Shown here in pieces: positions 44,545 through 52,849 of a DNA stretch of 64,000 nt. The stretch's first letter is position 1. Each line of letters opens with the position of its first letter. This DNA is from Zeimonas sp964538505 (GTDB taxonomy: Bacteria > Pseudomonadota > Gammaproteobacteria > Burkholderiales > Burkholderiaceae_E). Position numbers and translations under genes: made by a program. Below the pieces are notes generated by a model. It was given only the letters and a program-made list of their open reading frames with translations, had not been told where the DNA came from and did no database searches. Location of the stretch: positions 186,001-250,000 of the forward strand of contig CAZIDY010000001.1 of assembly GCA_964538505.1 (NCBI GenBank), in the 5' to 3' direction.

Positions 44545-45789
44545 ATGTCTGGCTACCTTTTCCCTCGGCTCGCAGAAGCCCGTCTGGCAGAGGCGTTGGC
44601 CGATACGCCTGTAGTGCTGATTCAGGGGCCGCGCCAGTGCGGCAAGACCACTCTGGCGCAAGAGGTCGGGAAGGCTCGCGGCTACGCATACTTCAGTTTC
44701 GACGATGCAGTGACGCTCTCCGCGGCGACTGTCGATCCCTTGGGCTTCGTCACCGATCTTCCGGATCGTGCGATCCTCGACGAGGTTCAGCGCAATCCGG
44801 CCGTCTTCACCGCTTTGAAGTCGGTCGTCGATCGTCGCCGCACTCCCGGCCGGTTCCTGCTTACCGGCTCGTCGAACGTGCTTCTCCTGCCGACTCTCGC
44901 GGAGTCGTTGGCCGGGCGAATGGGCATTCTGAGGCTGCACCCGTTGGCGCAGTGCGAATTGACGGGCCATCCGTCCCGCTTTCTCGATCGGTTGTTCACT
45001 GGAGCCTTTCGGATGCGGACGAGCGCACGACTCGGAGCGGATCTCGCCGAGCGAATCGTGGCGGGTGGCTATCCCGCAGGGTTGGCGCGGTCGACATCGA
45101 GCCGACGCGCAGCCTGGTATCGCGACTACATCGAAACGCTGGTCCAGCGCGACGTTCGCGATATGGCGCGAATTGCGTCGCTCGACGTGCTACCCCGCCT
45201 GCTGTCGTTCGCCGCCGCGCAGACCGCCCACCTCATCAATGTCAGCGATCTCGCGAGTCCCTTTCAGCTCAGTCGGCCGACCATCCGTGAGTACGTAACG
45301 TTGCTCGAGCGATTGTTCCTTCTCGAGGAGCTGCCGCCGTGGCACAGCAATCGGCTCAGCCGACTGATCAAGACGCCCAAGCTCCATTTGGGCGATACCG
45401 GCATCGCCTGCGCCCTTCTTGGTTTCGATGCGAGCAGCCTTGCGCAGGACCGGTCGATGCTCGGCCAACTCCTCGAAACATTCGTGCTTCAGGAACTGCG
45501 ACGGCAGGCGAGCGGCCAGGAGGACGAAGTCCGGTTCTACCACTTCAGGGACAAGGATGGGTCCGAGGTGGACATCGTGCTGGAGCGCGGCGCGGGGCAG
45601 CTGGCGGGGGTGGAGGTCAAGGCTTCGGCTACCGTAACAGCAGCTGATTTCAAGGGCTTGAGGAAGCTGAAGGATGCCGCCGGGAAACGCTTCGCGGCGG
45701 GCGTCGTGCTCTACGACGGAGAAACGAGCGCGAGCTTCGGTGACGGCCTCCATGCCATACCGGTTCGACTCCTGTGGGAGACGCTGTAA
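44545..45789 (+). CDS. AAA ATPase with DUF4143 (ATP-binding protein of unknown role)
   Basis: 414 residues. The AAA_14 domain has Walker A VLIQGPRQCGKTTLAQEVG near 27-42 and Walker B DRAILDEVQRNP near 75, then GRFLLTGSSNVLLLP as sensor region. The DUF4143 C-terminal domain (about 200-370) contains RDYIETLVQRDVRDMARIAS, and DKDGSEVDIVLERGAGQLAG, a nuclease-like PD-(D/E)xK arrangement (D, E-V-D, E-V-K). Such proteins are widespread, often single and mobile between genomes, and their function is unknown; links to defence or DNA handling are suggestions only. Direct repeats abut the start codon and could bind the protein itself. No toxin-antitoxin partner is visible. Confidence 0.88.
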   Translation: MSGYLFPRLAEARLAEALADTPVVLIQGPRQCGKTTLAQEVGKARGYAYFSFDDAVTLSAATVDPLGFVTDLPDRAILDEVQRNPAVFTALKSVVDRRRTPGRFLLTGSSNVLLLPTLAESLAGRMGILRLHPLAQCELTGHPSRFLDRLFTGAFRMRTSARLGADLAERIVAGGYPAGLARSTSSRRAAWYRDYIETLVQRDVRDMARIASLDVLPRLLSFAAAQTAHLINVSDLASPFQLSRPTIREYVTLLERLFLLEELPPWHSNRLSRLIKTPKLHLGDTGIACALLGFDASSLAQDRSMLGQLLETFVLQELRRQASGQEDEVRFYHFRDKDGSEVDIVLERGAGQLAGVEVKASATVTAADFKGLRKLKDAAGKRFAAGVVLYDGETSASFGDGLHAIPVRLLWETL

Positions 45790-45833
45790 CCAGCGACGGC
45801 GCCGTGCGCCGCCGCTGGTCTTCACCGCGCCGC

Positions 45834-46040
45834 TCAGTCGGGGATGCCCATGTACCAGGCGGCGAGCTGGTTCTGCGAGGCGGCCTGCATCGCGACGCCG
45901 ATCCGGCTGAAGCGGAACATTGCATACAGCAGCGCGCAGAGCATCGCGGTGGCGAAGATGACGACCAGCTGCTCGCTAATACGGAAAGCGGCGAATCGCG
46001 TGGATCGGGATATCCCGAGGCGCAGCGCGAATCGCGCCAC
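45834..46040 (-). pseudogene. Remnant of a LivH-type branched-chain amino acid permease
   Basis: A 68-residue open frame reads FRISEQLVVIFATAMLCALL, YAMFRFSRIGVAMQAASQ, NQLAAWYMGIPD and then stops. The segment MFRFSRIGVAMQAASQNQLA is the conserved middle of LivH permeases, which are about 290 residues long. The N-terminal third and the whole C-terminal half are missing, and no livM/G/F/J genes are near. It is a decayed fragment stranded between the ATPase and thioesterase genes. Confidence 0.65.
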
Positions 46041-46059
46041 GATCCGCCGGCGGGTGTCT

Positions 46060-46557
46060 TCAGCTGACCACGTATGCAGCCGCTGCTGTCGCGATCAGCA
46101 CACCGGAGTCGTTTTCGAGCTGGCACTGCACCGAGCCGATGCGTCCGCCCAGGCGCGTCGTGCGGGCGCTCGCCTCGAAACGCTGGCCGATGCCCTGGCG
46201 CAGATAGTCGACGCGGAGATCGATCGTGCTCATTCGCGCGATCCGGTGCAGCACCTGATCGGTGTCGTCCGAGGCAAACTTTTCGGCGATCGCGCACATC
46301 AGCGCCAGGCCGCCGGTGGCGTCGAGCACGGCGGAGATGACGCCGCCGTGCAGGCGGCCCGACTGGTAGTGGCCGACGAAGTCGGGGCGCATCACGAAGG
46401 ACAGGCGCGGACAGGCAGGATCGAAGGACTCCACGCGCAGGCCGAGCACGCGGTTGAAGACGAGCCGCTCCTCGAAGAGCTCGCGCAGCGCCTCGCGCAG
46501 CCGGCGTTGCTCGGCGGCGGAACGGACGGGTGCAACTTGTCCACTCGACGGCATCAT
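46060..46557 (-). CDS. PaaI/YigI-like hotdog thioesterase
   Basis: 165 residues. The hotdog fold signature is GRLHGGVISAVLDATGGLAL near 65-85, in which HGG and the Asp form the usual active site of the PaaI type. RVDYLRQGIGQRFEASARTT follows in the second half. Members cleave aryl- or acyl-CoA esters, often clearing dead-end CoA conjugates in aromatic catabolism; the Hcr and Ior genes nearby make that reasonable. The double ATG at 46557/46554 leaves the first residue uncertain. It is divergent from the UbiA fusion gene. Confidence 0.85.
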   Translation of the reverse strand: MMPSSGQVAPVRSAAEQRRLREALRELFEERLVFNRVLGLRVESFDPACPRLSFVMRPDFVGHYQSGRLHGGVISAVLDATGGLALMCAIAEKFASDDTDQVLHRIARMSTIDLRVDYLRQGIGQRFEASARTTRLGGRIGSVQCQLENDSGVLIATAAAAYVVS

Positions 46558-46735
46558 CGACTCCGCAAGGGCATGGGTGTTTCGTTCATGGCTGTGTTTC
46601 CGGATCGGACCGGGTGCCGCCGGGGTCGATCCGTGTCTCGAGACGCCGCATGGTTCGCGAAGATAATGTACTTCTGCAGCGAGTGCGAACCTTCCTTTCG
46701 CGGCTGCCTGGTTCGTATGCGCGAAACGTGCTGCC

Positions 46736-46741
46736 TATAAT
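46736..46741 (+). promoter_or_regulatory. Consensus -10 box nine bases before the HAD-UbiA start
   Basis: TATAAT at 46736-46741, a perfect -10. TTCGTA (46712-46717) at 18 bp spacing is a weak -35. The ATG is at 46751 and no Shine-Dalgarno lies between, so the mRNA would be leaderless or nearly so. Confidence 0.6.
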
Positions 46742-46750
46742 CGCGTCGCC

Positions 46751-48226
46751 ATGATCGGCGAAGACCGAAGCATCCCCCTGTACGTCGATCTCGACGGCTG
46801 CCTGCTGCGCACCGATACGCTGTGGGAGTCGTTCGCCGCTGCGTTGCGCGCGAATCCCGTCGCGGCGCTGCTCGCGCTGGTCGTCCTGCTGCAGGGCCGT
46901 GCCGCGCTCAAGCGCCGGCTGGCCGAGATCGGGCGCCCCGATGTCGCGTCGATGCCGCGGCACGAGCGCTTCGTCGGTTGGCTGCGCGGGCAGCGTGCCG
47001 CGGGTCGCCGGCTGGTGCTCGCGACCGCCGCCGACGCCACGCTGGCCGAGCAGGCCGCGGAAGCGACGCGAAGCGATTGCGGCAGCACGCTCTTCGATGC
47101 AGTGCTGTCCAGCGACGGCCGGAACAATCTGAAGGGGCAGGCAAAGCTCGCGGCGATCCGGGCGCACGCAGGCGATGCGCCTTTCGACTACTGCGGCAAC
47201 GGTCCGGAAGACATCGCGATCTTCGCGGACGCTCGCCGGGCGATCGTCGTCGGCGCCTCGTCGCGCGTGCTCGAGGCGGCGCGTCGGCAGGCGGACGTGG
47301 GCGAGGTCTTCGATGCGCGGGCGCCGTGGTCGGTGCGGCTGCGCGCGTGGCTGCGCGCGCTGCGCCCGCACCAGTGGGCCAAGAACACCCTGGTGCTCGT
47401 TCCGCTGCTCACGTCGTTTCGCATCGACGAGTGGTCCGCCGTTGCCGAGGCCGCGCTCGCGTTCGTCGCGTTCAGCCTGGCCGCCTCGAGCGGCTACCTG
47501 CTCAACGACCTGCTTGACCTCGACTCGGATCGCCGGCATCCGCGCAAGCGCGAGCGTCCCTTCGCCAGCGGCGAGCTGTCGGTGCGCGGCGGATTCCCGG
47601 TGGCGGCGGCGCTCTTCGTTGCGTCGATCGCGCTGGCGGCAGCGGTGGGCACGAGCTTCGTCGCCTGGGTGCTCGTCTATCTCGTGATGACGGGCCTGTA
47701 CTCGGGCTTTGCGAAGCGGATCGCACTGCTGGATGTGGCGACGCTCGCCGGGCTGTACACCGTGCGCGTGCTGGCGGGCGGTGCCGCGATCGGCGTCGAG
47801 GTGTCGTTCTGGCTGCTCGCGTTCTCGGTCTTCGTCTTCTTCTCGCTCGCGCTGGTCAAGCGCTGCGGCGAACTCGTCGCGCAGATCGAGCGCGACGAGC
47901 AGACCGCCGAGGGTCGCGGCTACCAGGCCGGGGATCTCCCGGTGCTGCAGACGCTCGGCATCTCGACCTCGTGTGCCGCGCTCGTCGTTCTCGCGCTCTA
48001 CGTGCAGACGCCCGAGGTCACGCTGCGCTACGAAGCGCCGCAACTGTTGTGGCTGATGCTGGTCGGGCTGCTGATCCTGCTCGGCCGGTTGTGGCTGGCG
48101 ACTGCGCGCGGGCGGATGCACGACGATCCGCTCGTCTTCGCCGCGGAGGATCGGGCGAGCCGATGGATCGCTGTGGCGCTGCTCGTGCTGTTCGCCGCTG
48201 CAGCCACGCTGCGCTGGCCGCTCTGA
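46751..48226 (+). CDS. HAD hydrolase - UbiA prenyltransferase fusion
   Basis: 491 residues. The N-terminal HAD-like domain (about 1-190) has YVDLDGCLLRTDTLWE with the nucleophile Asp13, VLATAADATLAEQAAEATRS and CGNGPEDIAIFADARRA. The C-terminal membrane domain (about 200-491) is UbiA-type with RPHQWAKNTLVLVPLLTSF, NDLLDLDSDRRHPRKRERPF (NDxxDxxxD, metal/diphosphate site) and eight or nine helices. The closest family is the decaprenyl-phosphate phosphoribosyltransferase-like group. Fused HAD-UbiA proteins may attach and dephosphorylate a polyprenyl sugar phosphate; the substrate is unknown. It lies alone, convergent with no neighbour. Confidence 0.88.
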   Translation: MIGEDRSIPLYVDLDGCLLRTDTLWESFAAALRANPVAALLALVVLLQGRAALKRRLAEIGRPDVASMPRHERFVGWLRGQRAAGRRLVLATAADATLAEQAAEATRSDCGSTLFDAVLSSDGRNNLKGQAKLAAIRAHAGDAPFDYCGNGPEDIAIFADARRAIVVGASSRVLEAARRQADVGEVFDARAPWSVRLRAWLRALRPHQWAKNTLVLVPLLTSFRIDEWSAVAEAALAFVAFSLAASSGYLLNDLLDLDSDRRHPRKRERPFASGELSVRGGFPVAAALFVASIALAAAVGTSFVAWVLVYLVMTGLYSGFAKRIALLDVATLAGLYTVRVLAGGAAIGVEVSFWLLAFSVFVFFSLALVKRCGELVAQIERDEQTAEGRGYQAGDLPVLQTLGISTSCAALVVLALYVQTPEVTLRYEAPQLLWLMLVGLLILLGRLWLATARGRMHDDPLVFAAEDRASRWIAVALLVLFAAAATLRWPL

Positions 48227-48286
48227 TACGCGCAATCGCCGGGACGCGGCGCGACCGCCTCGGCGTCGCCTGCATCGCCTTCTTCT

Positions 48287-48303
48287 TCCGCCGGTCCGGC
48301 GGA
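48287..48303. terminator. Perfect 17-bp palindrome after the UbiA fusion gene
   Basis: TCCGCCGGTCCGGCGGA, 8-bp arms around one base, about 60 bp after the stop codon. A one-base loop cannot form an ideal hairpin, so its effect as a terminator is doubtful, and it may be part of the hcr control region instead. Confidence 0.4.
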
Positions 48304-48309
48304 TAACCG

Positions 48310-48323
48310 TTGATGCACATCAA
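48310..48323. promoter_or_regulatory. FNR/Crp-family binding site upstream of hcrC
   Basis: TTGATGCACATCAA is a perfect match to TTGAT-N4-ATCAA, the FNR/ANR consensus. Its centre is at 48316.5. Measured from the predicted start near 48358 this is -41.5, the class II activation position. It fits anaerobic induction of the hydroxybenzoyl-CoA reductase. Confidence 0.8.
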
Positions 48324-48345
48324 GGGCCGCAACAGGACTGCCGGA

Positions 48346-48351
48346 CAGAAT
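48346..48351 (+). promoter_or_regulatory. Likely -10 box of the hcr promoter
   Basis: CAGAAT matches four of six consensus bases and is correctly placed 22 bp after the FNR-type box, as for activator-dependent promoters that lack a -35. Transcription would begin near 48358. Confidence 0.5.
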
Positions 48352-48367
48352 GTTTACCTGGTAAACA
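48351..48367. promoter_or_regulatory. 17-bp palindromic operator, probably for the MarR regulator
   Basis: TGTTTACCTGGTAAACA has perfect 8-bp arms around a central T. It overlaps the last base of the -10 and the predicted start point, the place where a repressor would block transcription. AT-rich dyads of this size are typical for MarR proteins, and a marR gene is the last gene of the operon. Confidence 0.75.
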
Positions 48368-48436
48368 ATTCTCGGCGGCAGCACCAGACGGGCTGCCGCA
48401 GCGTCCAGCCGGCACCCATTCGACAGGAGGCGGCCG

Positions 48437-48988
48437 ATGTCCTCGATTCTTGCGGAAGACACACCGGTGGCGGGAGGCCCAGCCGCCCCGGCCCCGAAAA
48501 AGAAGAAGCGCGCGCGCTCGATCCTGAGCGTCATCGTCAACGGTCGCGAGCGCGAAGACGTCGTCCCCGACGGCATGCTGCTGATCGACTACCTGCGCGA
48601 AGTCCTCGGTCTCACCGGCACCAAGCAGGGCTGTGACGGCGGCGAGTGCGGTGCGTGCACGGTGCTGGTCGACGACAAGCCCCGCCTGTCGTGCTCGACG
48701 CTGGCTGCGCAGATGGAAGGTCGGCGCATCGAGACCGTCGAAGGGCTCGCGCACGGCGGCCGGATGAGCGCGCTGCAGCAGGCGTTCCACGAGAAGCTCG
48801 GCGCGCAGTGCGGCTACTGCACGCCCGGAATGATCACCACCGCCGAGGCGCTGTTGCGGCGCAATCCCGATCCCACCCGCGACGAGATCAAGGAAGCGCT
48901 GGGCGGCAACCTGTGCCGCTGCACCGGTTACGTGAAGATCATCGAGTCGGTGGAGACGGCGGCTGTCGCACGCAGGGAGGCACTATGA
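48437..48988 (+). CDS. hcrC: 4-Hydroxybenzoyl-CoA reductase, [2Fe-2S] gamma subunit
   Basis: 183 residues. The ferredoxin domain begins SVIVNGREREDVVPDGMLLI and binds its cluster in GTKQGCDGGECGACTVLVDD; the second cluster is in CGYCTPGMITTAEALL and NLCRCTGYVKIIESVE. It passes electrons toward HcrB and HcrA. An unusual N-terminal extension of about 28 residues is Ala/Pro-rich and ends KKKKRARS. A ribosome binding site GGAGG stands at 48426-48430. Its stop overlaps the hcrA ATG. Alone it could be any xanthine oxidase-family small subunit; the assignment rests on the HcrB iron-sulfur insert in the same operon. Confidence 0.92.
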   Translation: MSSILAEDTPVAGGPAAPAPKKKKRARSILSVIVNGREREDVVPDGMLLIDYLREVLGLTGTKQGCDGGECGACTVLVDDKPRLSCSTLAAQMEGRRIETVEGLAHGGRMSALQQAFHEKLGAQCGYCTPGMITTAEALLRRNPDPTRDEIKEALGGNLCRCTGYVKIIESVETAAVARREAL

Positions 48989-51303
48989 GCGTCGCGGAAC
49001 TCGAGAAGTCGCGCGTCGGCCTGGTCGGCGTGCGCACGCCGTTGATCGACGGCGTCGACAAGGTCACCGGCCGCGCAAAGTACACGGCGGACCTGCCCGC
49101 GGTCGGCGCGCTGTGCGGGCGCATCCTGCGCTCCACGGTGCCGCATGCGCGGGTGCTCGTGGTCGACACGTCGGCCGCCGAAGCGCTGCCGGGCGTGATC
49201 GCCATCGTCACCGGCGACGACTGCCGCATCCCCTTCGGCGTGCTGCCGATCGCCGAGAACGAGTTTCCGCTCGCACGCGAGAAAGTGCGCTATCGCGGTG
49301 ATCCGGTCGCGGCGGTGGCGGCGGTCGACGAAGCGACCGCCGCGCGCGCGCTCGAGCTCATCCGCGTCGAGTACGAGACGCTGCCGGCGTATTTCACCGC
49401 GAAGAAGGCGATGAAACCGGGCGCCGAGCCGATCCACGCCGAGAAACCGAACAACGTGCTGCGCGAGGTGCATGCCGAGTTCGGCGACACCGAAGCCGGC
49501 TTCGCCGCGGCCGATCTCGTGCGCGAGAAGAGCTACGACTACGCCGAGGTCTGCCACGCGCAGATGGAGCCGAACGCCACGCTCGCCGAGTACGACCCGG
49601 AGCGCGGGCATCTCACGCTGCACACGACCACGCAGGTTCCGTACTACGTGCTGCTGAAGGTTGCGCAGTGTCTGGAGATGGACCAGGCGCATGTCCGCGT
49701 CGTCAAGCCTTTCCTCGGCGGCGGCTTCGGCCAGCGCACCGAGGCGCTGCACTTCGAGATCATCGCGGCGCTGCTTGCACGCAAGGCCGGCGGCACGGTG
49801 CGGCTGCTGCAGACGCGCGAAGAGACCTTCATCGCGCACCGCGGACGCCCCGACACCAAGGTCACGGTGAAGCTGGGCATGACGCGCGAGGGCAAGCTCA
49901 CGGCGTGTCACCTGCAGGCCACGCAGGAAGGCGGTGCCTACGCGGGTTACGGGATCATCACCATCCTCTACACCGGCTCGCTGCTGCACGGCATCTACCA
50001 CATCCCGGCGATCAAGCACGACGCCTGGCGCGTCTATACGAACCTGCCGCCCTGCGGTGCGCAGCGCGGTCACGGTACGGTCGATGCGCGTGCCGCCTTC
50101 GAGTCGCTGATGAACGAGATGGCCGACGAGCTCGGCATCGACCACATCGAGATCCGCCAGCGCAATGTGCTGCCCGAGATTCCGTACGTGACCGCCTACG
50201 CGCAGCGCGTGATGAGCTACGGCCTGCCCGAGTGCCTGGAGAAGGTGAAGAAGGCTTCGGGCTGGGACGAGCGGCGCGGAAGGATGCCGAAAGGTCGCGG
50301 GCTGGGGATCGGTTGCGCACACTTCGTCTCCGGCACCACGACGCCGAAGCACTGGACGGGCGAGCCGCACGCGGTCGTCAACCTGCGGCTCGATTTCGAC
50401 GGCGGCATCACCGTACTCACCGGTGCCGCCGACATCGGCCAGGGCTCGAACACGATGGCCGCGCAGATGGTCGCCGAAGTGATGGGCGTCGACTGGCAGC
50501 GCATCCGCGTGGTGTCGGCCGACAGCGCGCTCACGCCGAAGGACAACGGCAGTTATTCGTCGCGCGTCACCTTCATGGTGGGCAATGCGTCGATCGACGC
50601 GGCGCGCCAGCTCGAGCGCATCCTGGTCGAAGCGGCTGCAGGAAAGCTCGAGGCGAGCGCCGACGACATCGAGCGCGACGGCGAGATGTTCCGCGTCGTC
50701 GGCACCGACAAGGAGCTGCACTTCCACGACGTGGTCAAGGCCGCGCTCGTCGATACCGGTCCGATCACCGTCAAGGGCACTTTCACGAGTCCGAAGGAGT
50801 TCATGGGCAGCAAGGAGATCCGCGCGAGTGCGATCGGCGCGACGATGGGCTTCTGCTACTCCGCGCAGGTCGTCGAGTGCTCGGTCGACGAGATCACCGG
50901 CAAGGTCACGGCCGAGAAGGTGTGGGTCGCGGTCGACGTCGGCCGCGCGTTGAACCCGCTCGCCGTCGAGGGGCAGGTGCAGGGCGGCGTCTGGATGGGC
51001 ATGGGGCAGGCGCTGTCGGAGAAGACCACCTTCAACGAAGGCCGGATGATGCACAACAACCTGCTCGACTACCGGGTGCCGACGATGGTCGAGAGCCCCG
51101 ACATCGAGGTGATCATCGTCGAGAGCATGGATCCGAACGGGCCCTTCGGCGCGAAAGAAGCGAGCGAAGGCATGCTCGCCGGCTTCCTGCCGGCGCTGGC
51201 CGACGCAGTGCACGAAGCGGTCGGCGTGCGCGCGTACACGATGCCGCTGAACGCCGAGTGCGTGAGCGACCTGCTCGAAGCCCGCGAAGGAGCGAAAGCA
51301 TGA
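48985..51303 (+). CDS. hcrA: 4-Hydroxybenzoyl-CoA reductase, molybdopterin alpha subunit
   Basis: 772 residues, the normal HcrA length. It begins MSVAELEKSRVGLVGVRTPL, then IDGVDKVTGRAKYTADLPAV. Cofactor motifs are KPFLGGGFGQRTEALHFE, CGAQRGHGTVDARAAFES, GAADIGQGSNTMAAQM and FGAKEASEGMLAGFLPA with the active-site Glu. The enzyme reductively removes the para hydroxyl of 4-hydroxybenzoyl-CoA to give benzoyl-CoA, the entry point of anaerobic aromatic degradation, using ferredoxin electrons. It overlaps hcrC and hcrB by four bases each. The benzoyl-CoA reductase and ligase genes are not in this window. Confidence 0.93.
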   Translation: MSVAELEKSRVGLVGVRTPLIDGVDKVTGRAKYTADLPAVGALCGRILRSTVPHARVLVVDTSAAEALPGVIAIVTGDDCRIPFGVLPIAENEFPLAREKVRYRGDPVAAVAAVDEATAARALELIRVEYETLPAYFTAKKAMKPGAEPIHAEKPNNVLREVHAEFGDTEAGFAAADLVREKSYDYAEVCHAQMEPNATLAEYDPERGHLTLHTTTQVPYYVLLKVAQCLEMDQAHVRVVKPFLGGGFGQRTEALHFEIIAALLARKAGGTVRLLQTREETFIAHRGRPDTKVTVKLGMTREGKLTACHLQATQEGGAYAGYGIITILYTGSLLHGIYHIPAIKHDAWRVYTNLPPCGAQRGHGTVDARAAFESLMNEMADELGIDHIEIRQRNVLPEIPYVTAYAQRVMSYGLPECLEKVKKASGWDERRGRMPKGRGLGIGCAHFVSGTTTPKHWTGEPHAVVNLRLDFDGGITVLTGAADIGQGSNTMAAQMVAEVMGVDWQRIRVVSADSALTPKDNGSYSSRVTFMVGNASIDAARQLERILVEAAAGKLEASADDIERDGEMFRVVGTDKELHFHDVVKAALVDTGPITVKGTFTSPKEFMGSKEIRASAIGATMGFCYSAQVVECSVDEITGKVTAEKVWVAVDVGRALNPLAVEGQVQGGVWMGMGQALSEKTTFNEGRMMHNNLLDYRVPTMVESPDIEVIIVESMDPNGPFGAKEASEGMLAGFLPALADAVHEAVGVRAYTMPLNAECVSDLLEAREGAKA

Positions 51304-52283
51304 ACCTGATGCCTGAACTGCGCCTGCATCGTCCCGAGACGCTCGACGAGGCGGTGCGCCTGAAGTCCACGCTCTCCGGATCGCGCTTCGTCAACGGCGG
51401 AACCGATCTTCTCGTCAACCTGCGACGCGGGCTCGGCGAGCCCGCCGACCTGATCGACCTCGGTGCCGTCGCCGATCTCGCGTCGGTGCGCCGCGTCGAA
51501 GGCGCGCTGTGGCTCGGCGCCGGCGTGACGCTCGATGCGCTCGCAAGCCATCCCGATGTGCTCGCCGACTACCTCGCCGTTGCGCAGGCAACGCTGCAGG
51601 TCGCTGGCCCGAACCACCGTGCCGCGGCAACGCTCGGCGGCAACCTGTGCCAGGACACGCGCTGCGTGTTCTTCAACCAGAGCGACTGGTGGCGCAAGGG
51701 CAACGGTTACTGCCTGAAGTACAAGGGCGACAAGTGCCACGTCATCATCAAGAGCGACCGCTGCTACGCCACCTATCACGGTGACATCGCGCCGGTGCTG
51801 ATGGTGCTCGACGCCGAAGCGGTGATCGCCACGCAGGGCGCCGCGCGTCGCGCGAAGATCGTCGATCTGTATCGTGAGGACGGCGCGGCGCACCTGACGC
51901 TCGCCCCGGGCGAGGCTTTGGCCGCGGTCGTGCTGCCGCCGGTGGCCGGATGGCGGGTCGGCTATACGAAGATGAGAGAGCGTGACTCGGTCGATTTCCC
52001 GTTGGTGGGCATCGCGGCCGCGCTGCGGCGCGACGGCGATCGCATCGGCGAACTGCGGGTGGCGGTCACCGGAACCAACTCGGCGCCGATGATGCTGTCG
52101 ACCGATGCATTCGTCGGACGCAGCTGGGACGACTCGACGACAGCCGATCTCGCGAAGGTGCTCGTGAAGACGGGCAATCCGTTGCGCACCACGGTCGTGA
52201 GCGCCAAGTACCGCCGGCGCGTCATGCAGGCCGCTGCCCGCCAGTTGATCGATGGGCTGTGGAAGGACGGAGCGGCGGCGTGA
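51300..52283 (+). CDS. hcrB: 4-Hydroxybenzoyl-CoA reductase, FAD and [4Fe-4S] beta subunit
   Basis: 327 residues. FAD contact motifs are RFVNGGTDLLVNLRRGL and AATLGGNLCQDTRC. The decisive feature is an insert at about 120-160 with four cysteines: DTRCVFFNQSDWWRKGN, YCLKYKGDKCHVIIKSD and RCYATYHGDIAP. In the crystal structure of Thauera HcrB this loop binds a [4Fe-4S] cluster that is unique in the xanthine oxidase family and allows reverse electron flow. That makes the reductase assignment firm. The start ATG overlaps hcrA, and the stop overlaps the marR GTG, so the four genes are translationally coupled. Confidence 0.96.
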   Translation: MNLMPELRLHRPETLDEAVRLKSTLSGSRFVNGGTDLLVNLRRGLGEPADLIDLGAVADLASVRRVEGALWLGAGVTLDALASHPDVLADYLAVAQATLQVAGPNHRAAATLGGNLCQDTRCVFFNQSDWWRKGNGYCLKYKGDKCHVIIKSDRCYATYHGDIAPVLMVLDAEAVIATQGAARRAKIVDLYREDGAAHLTLAPGEALAAVVLPPVAGWRVGYTKMRERDSVDFPLVGIAAALRRDGDRIGELRVAVTGTNSAPMMLSTDAFVGRSWDDSTTADLAKVLVKTGNPLRTTVVSAKYRRRVMQAAARQLIDGLWKDGAAA

Positions 52284-52846
52284 AGCGTGCGGTGGCGAGC
52301 ACCGAGGACGGGCCGGCGGGCGCCGATGCGGCGCGCCCGGACGCCCAGGCGGCGCGCACGGACGAAACTGCGCGCACCGACACCGGGCGGGGTGCGCAGC
52401 AACTGTCCTGTGGTCAGTTGCCGCAGGTGCTCGGCTACCACCTGCGACGAACGCAGGTGGCGATCTTCCGGCACTTCTCGCGCACGGTCGGCGCCGAGAT
52501 GGACATCACGCCGGGCCTGCTCGGCATGCTGCAGGTGATCGAGTCGAACCCCGGTCTCGCGCAGAGCCGCCTGGCCGAAGCGATGGAGGTCGATCGCTCG
52601 GCGATCGTGAAGGTGGTCGACCAGCTCGAGCGCCGCGGACTGATCGCGCGCGAGCCCTCGCCGCACGACCGGCGCAGCCATAGCCTGCGCCTGACCGACG
52701 AGGGCGAGTCGTCGTTGCGGCGGATGAAGACGCTGATGATGCGCCACGAGGACGAGTTCACGGCGGTGCTGTCCGCACAGGAGCGCCAGCAGCTGATCGA
52801 CATGCTCGCGCGCCTGCACGGCGGGTGGGAGCGCTCGGGGGCGTAA
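52280..52846 (+). CDS. MarR-family regulator, probable repressor of hcrCAB
   Basis: 188 residues from a GTG at 52280 that overlaps the hcrB stop by four bases. After a polar, Ala/Asp/Thr-rich N-terminal segment of about 45 residues comes the winged helix (QLPQVLGYHLRRTQVAIFRH; LAQSRLAEAMEVDRSAIVKV; DQLERRGLIAREPSPHDRR; SHSLRLTDEGESSL). MarR proteins often sense aromatic CoA thioesters or phenolic acids. Being the last gene of the operon fits autoregulation through the palindrome at 48351-48367. The ligand, perhaps 4-hydroxybenzoyl-CoA, is inferred. Confidence 0.9.
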   Translation: MKRAVASTEDGPAGADAARPDAQAARTDETARTDTGRGAQQLSCGQLPQVLGYHLRRTQVAIFRHFSRTVGAEMDITPGLLGMLQVIESNPGLAQSRLAEAMEVDRSAIVKVVDQLERRGLIAREPSPHDRRSHSLRLTDEGESSLRRMKTLMMRHEDEFTAVLSAQERQQLIDMLARLHGGWERSGA

Positions 52847-52849
52847 CCC

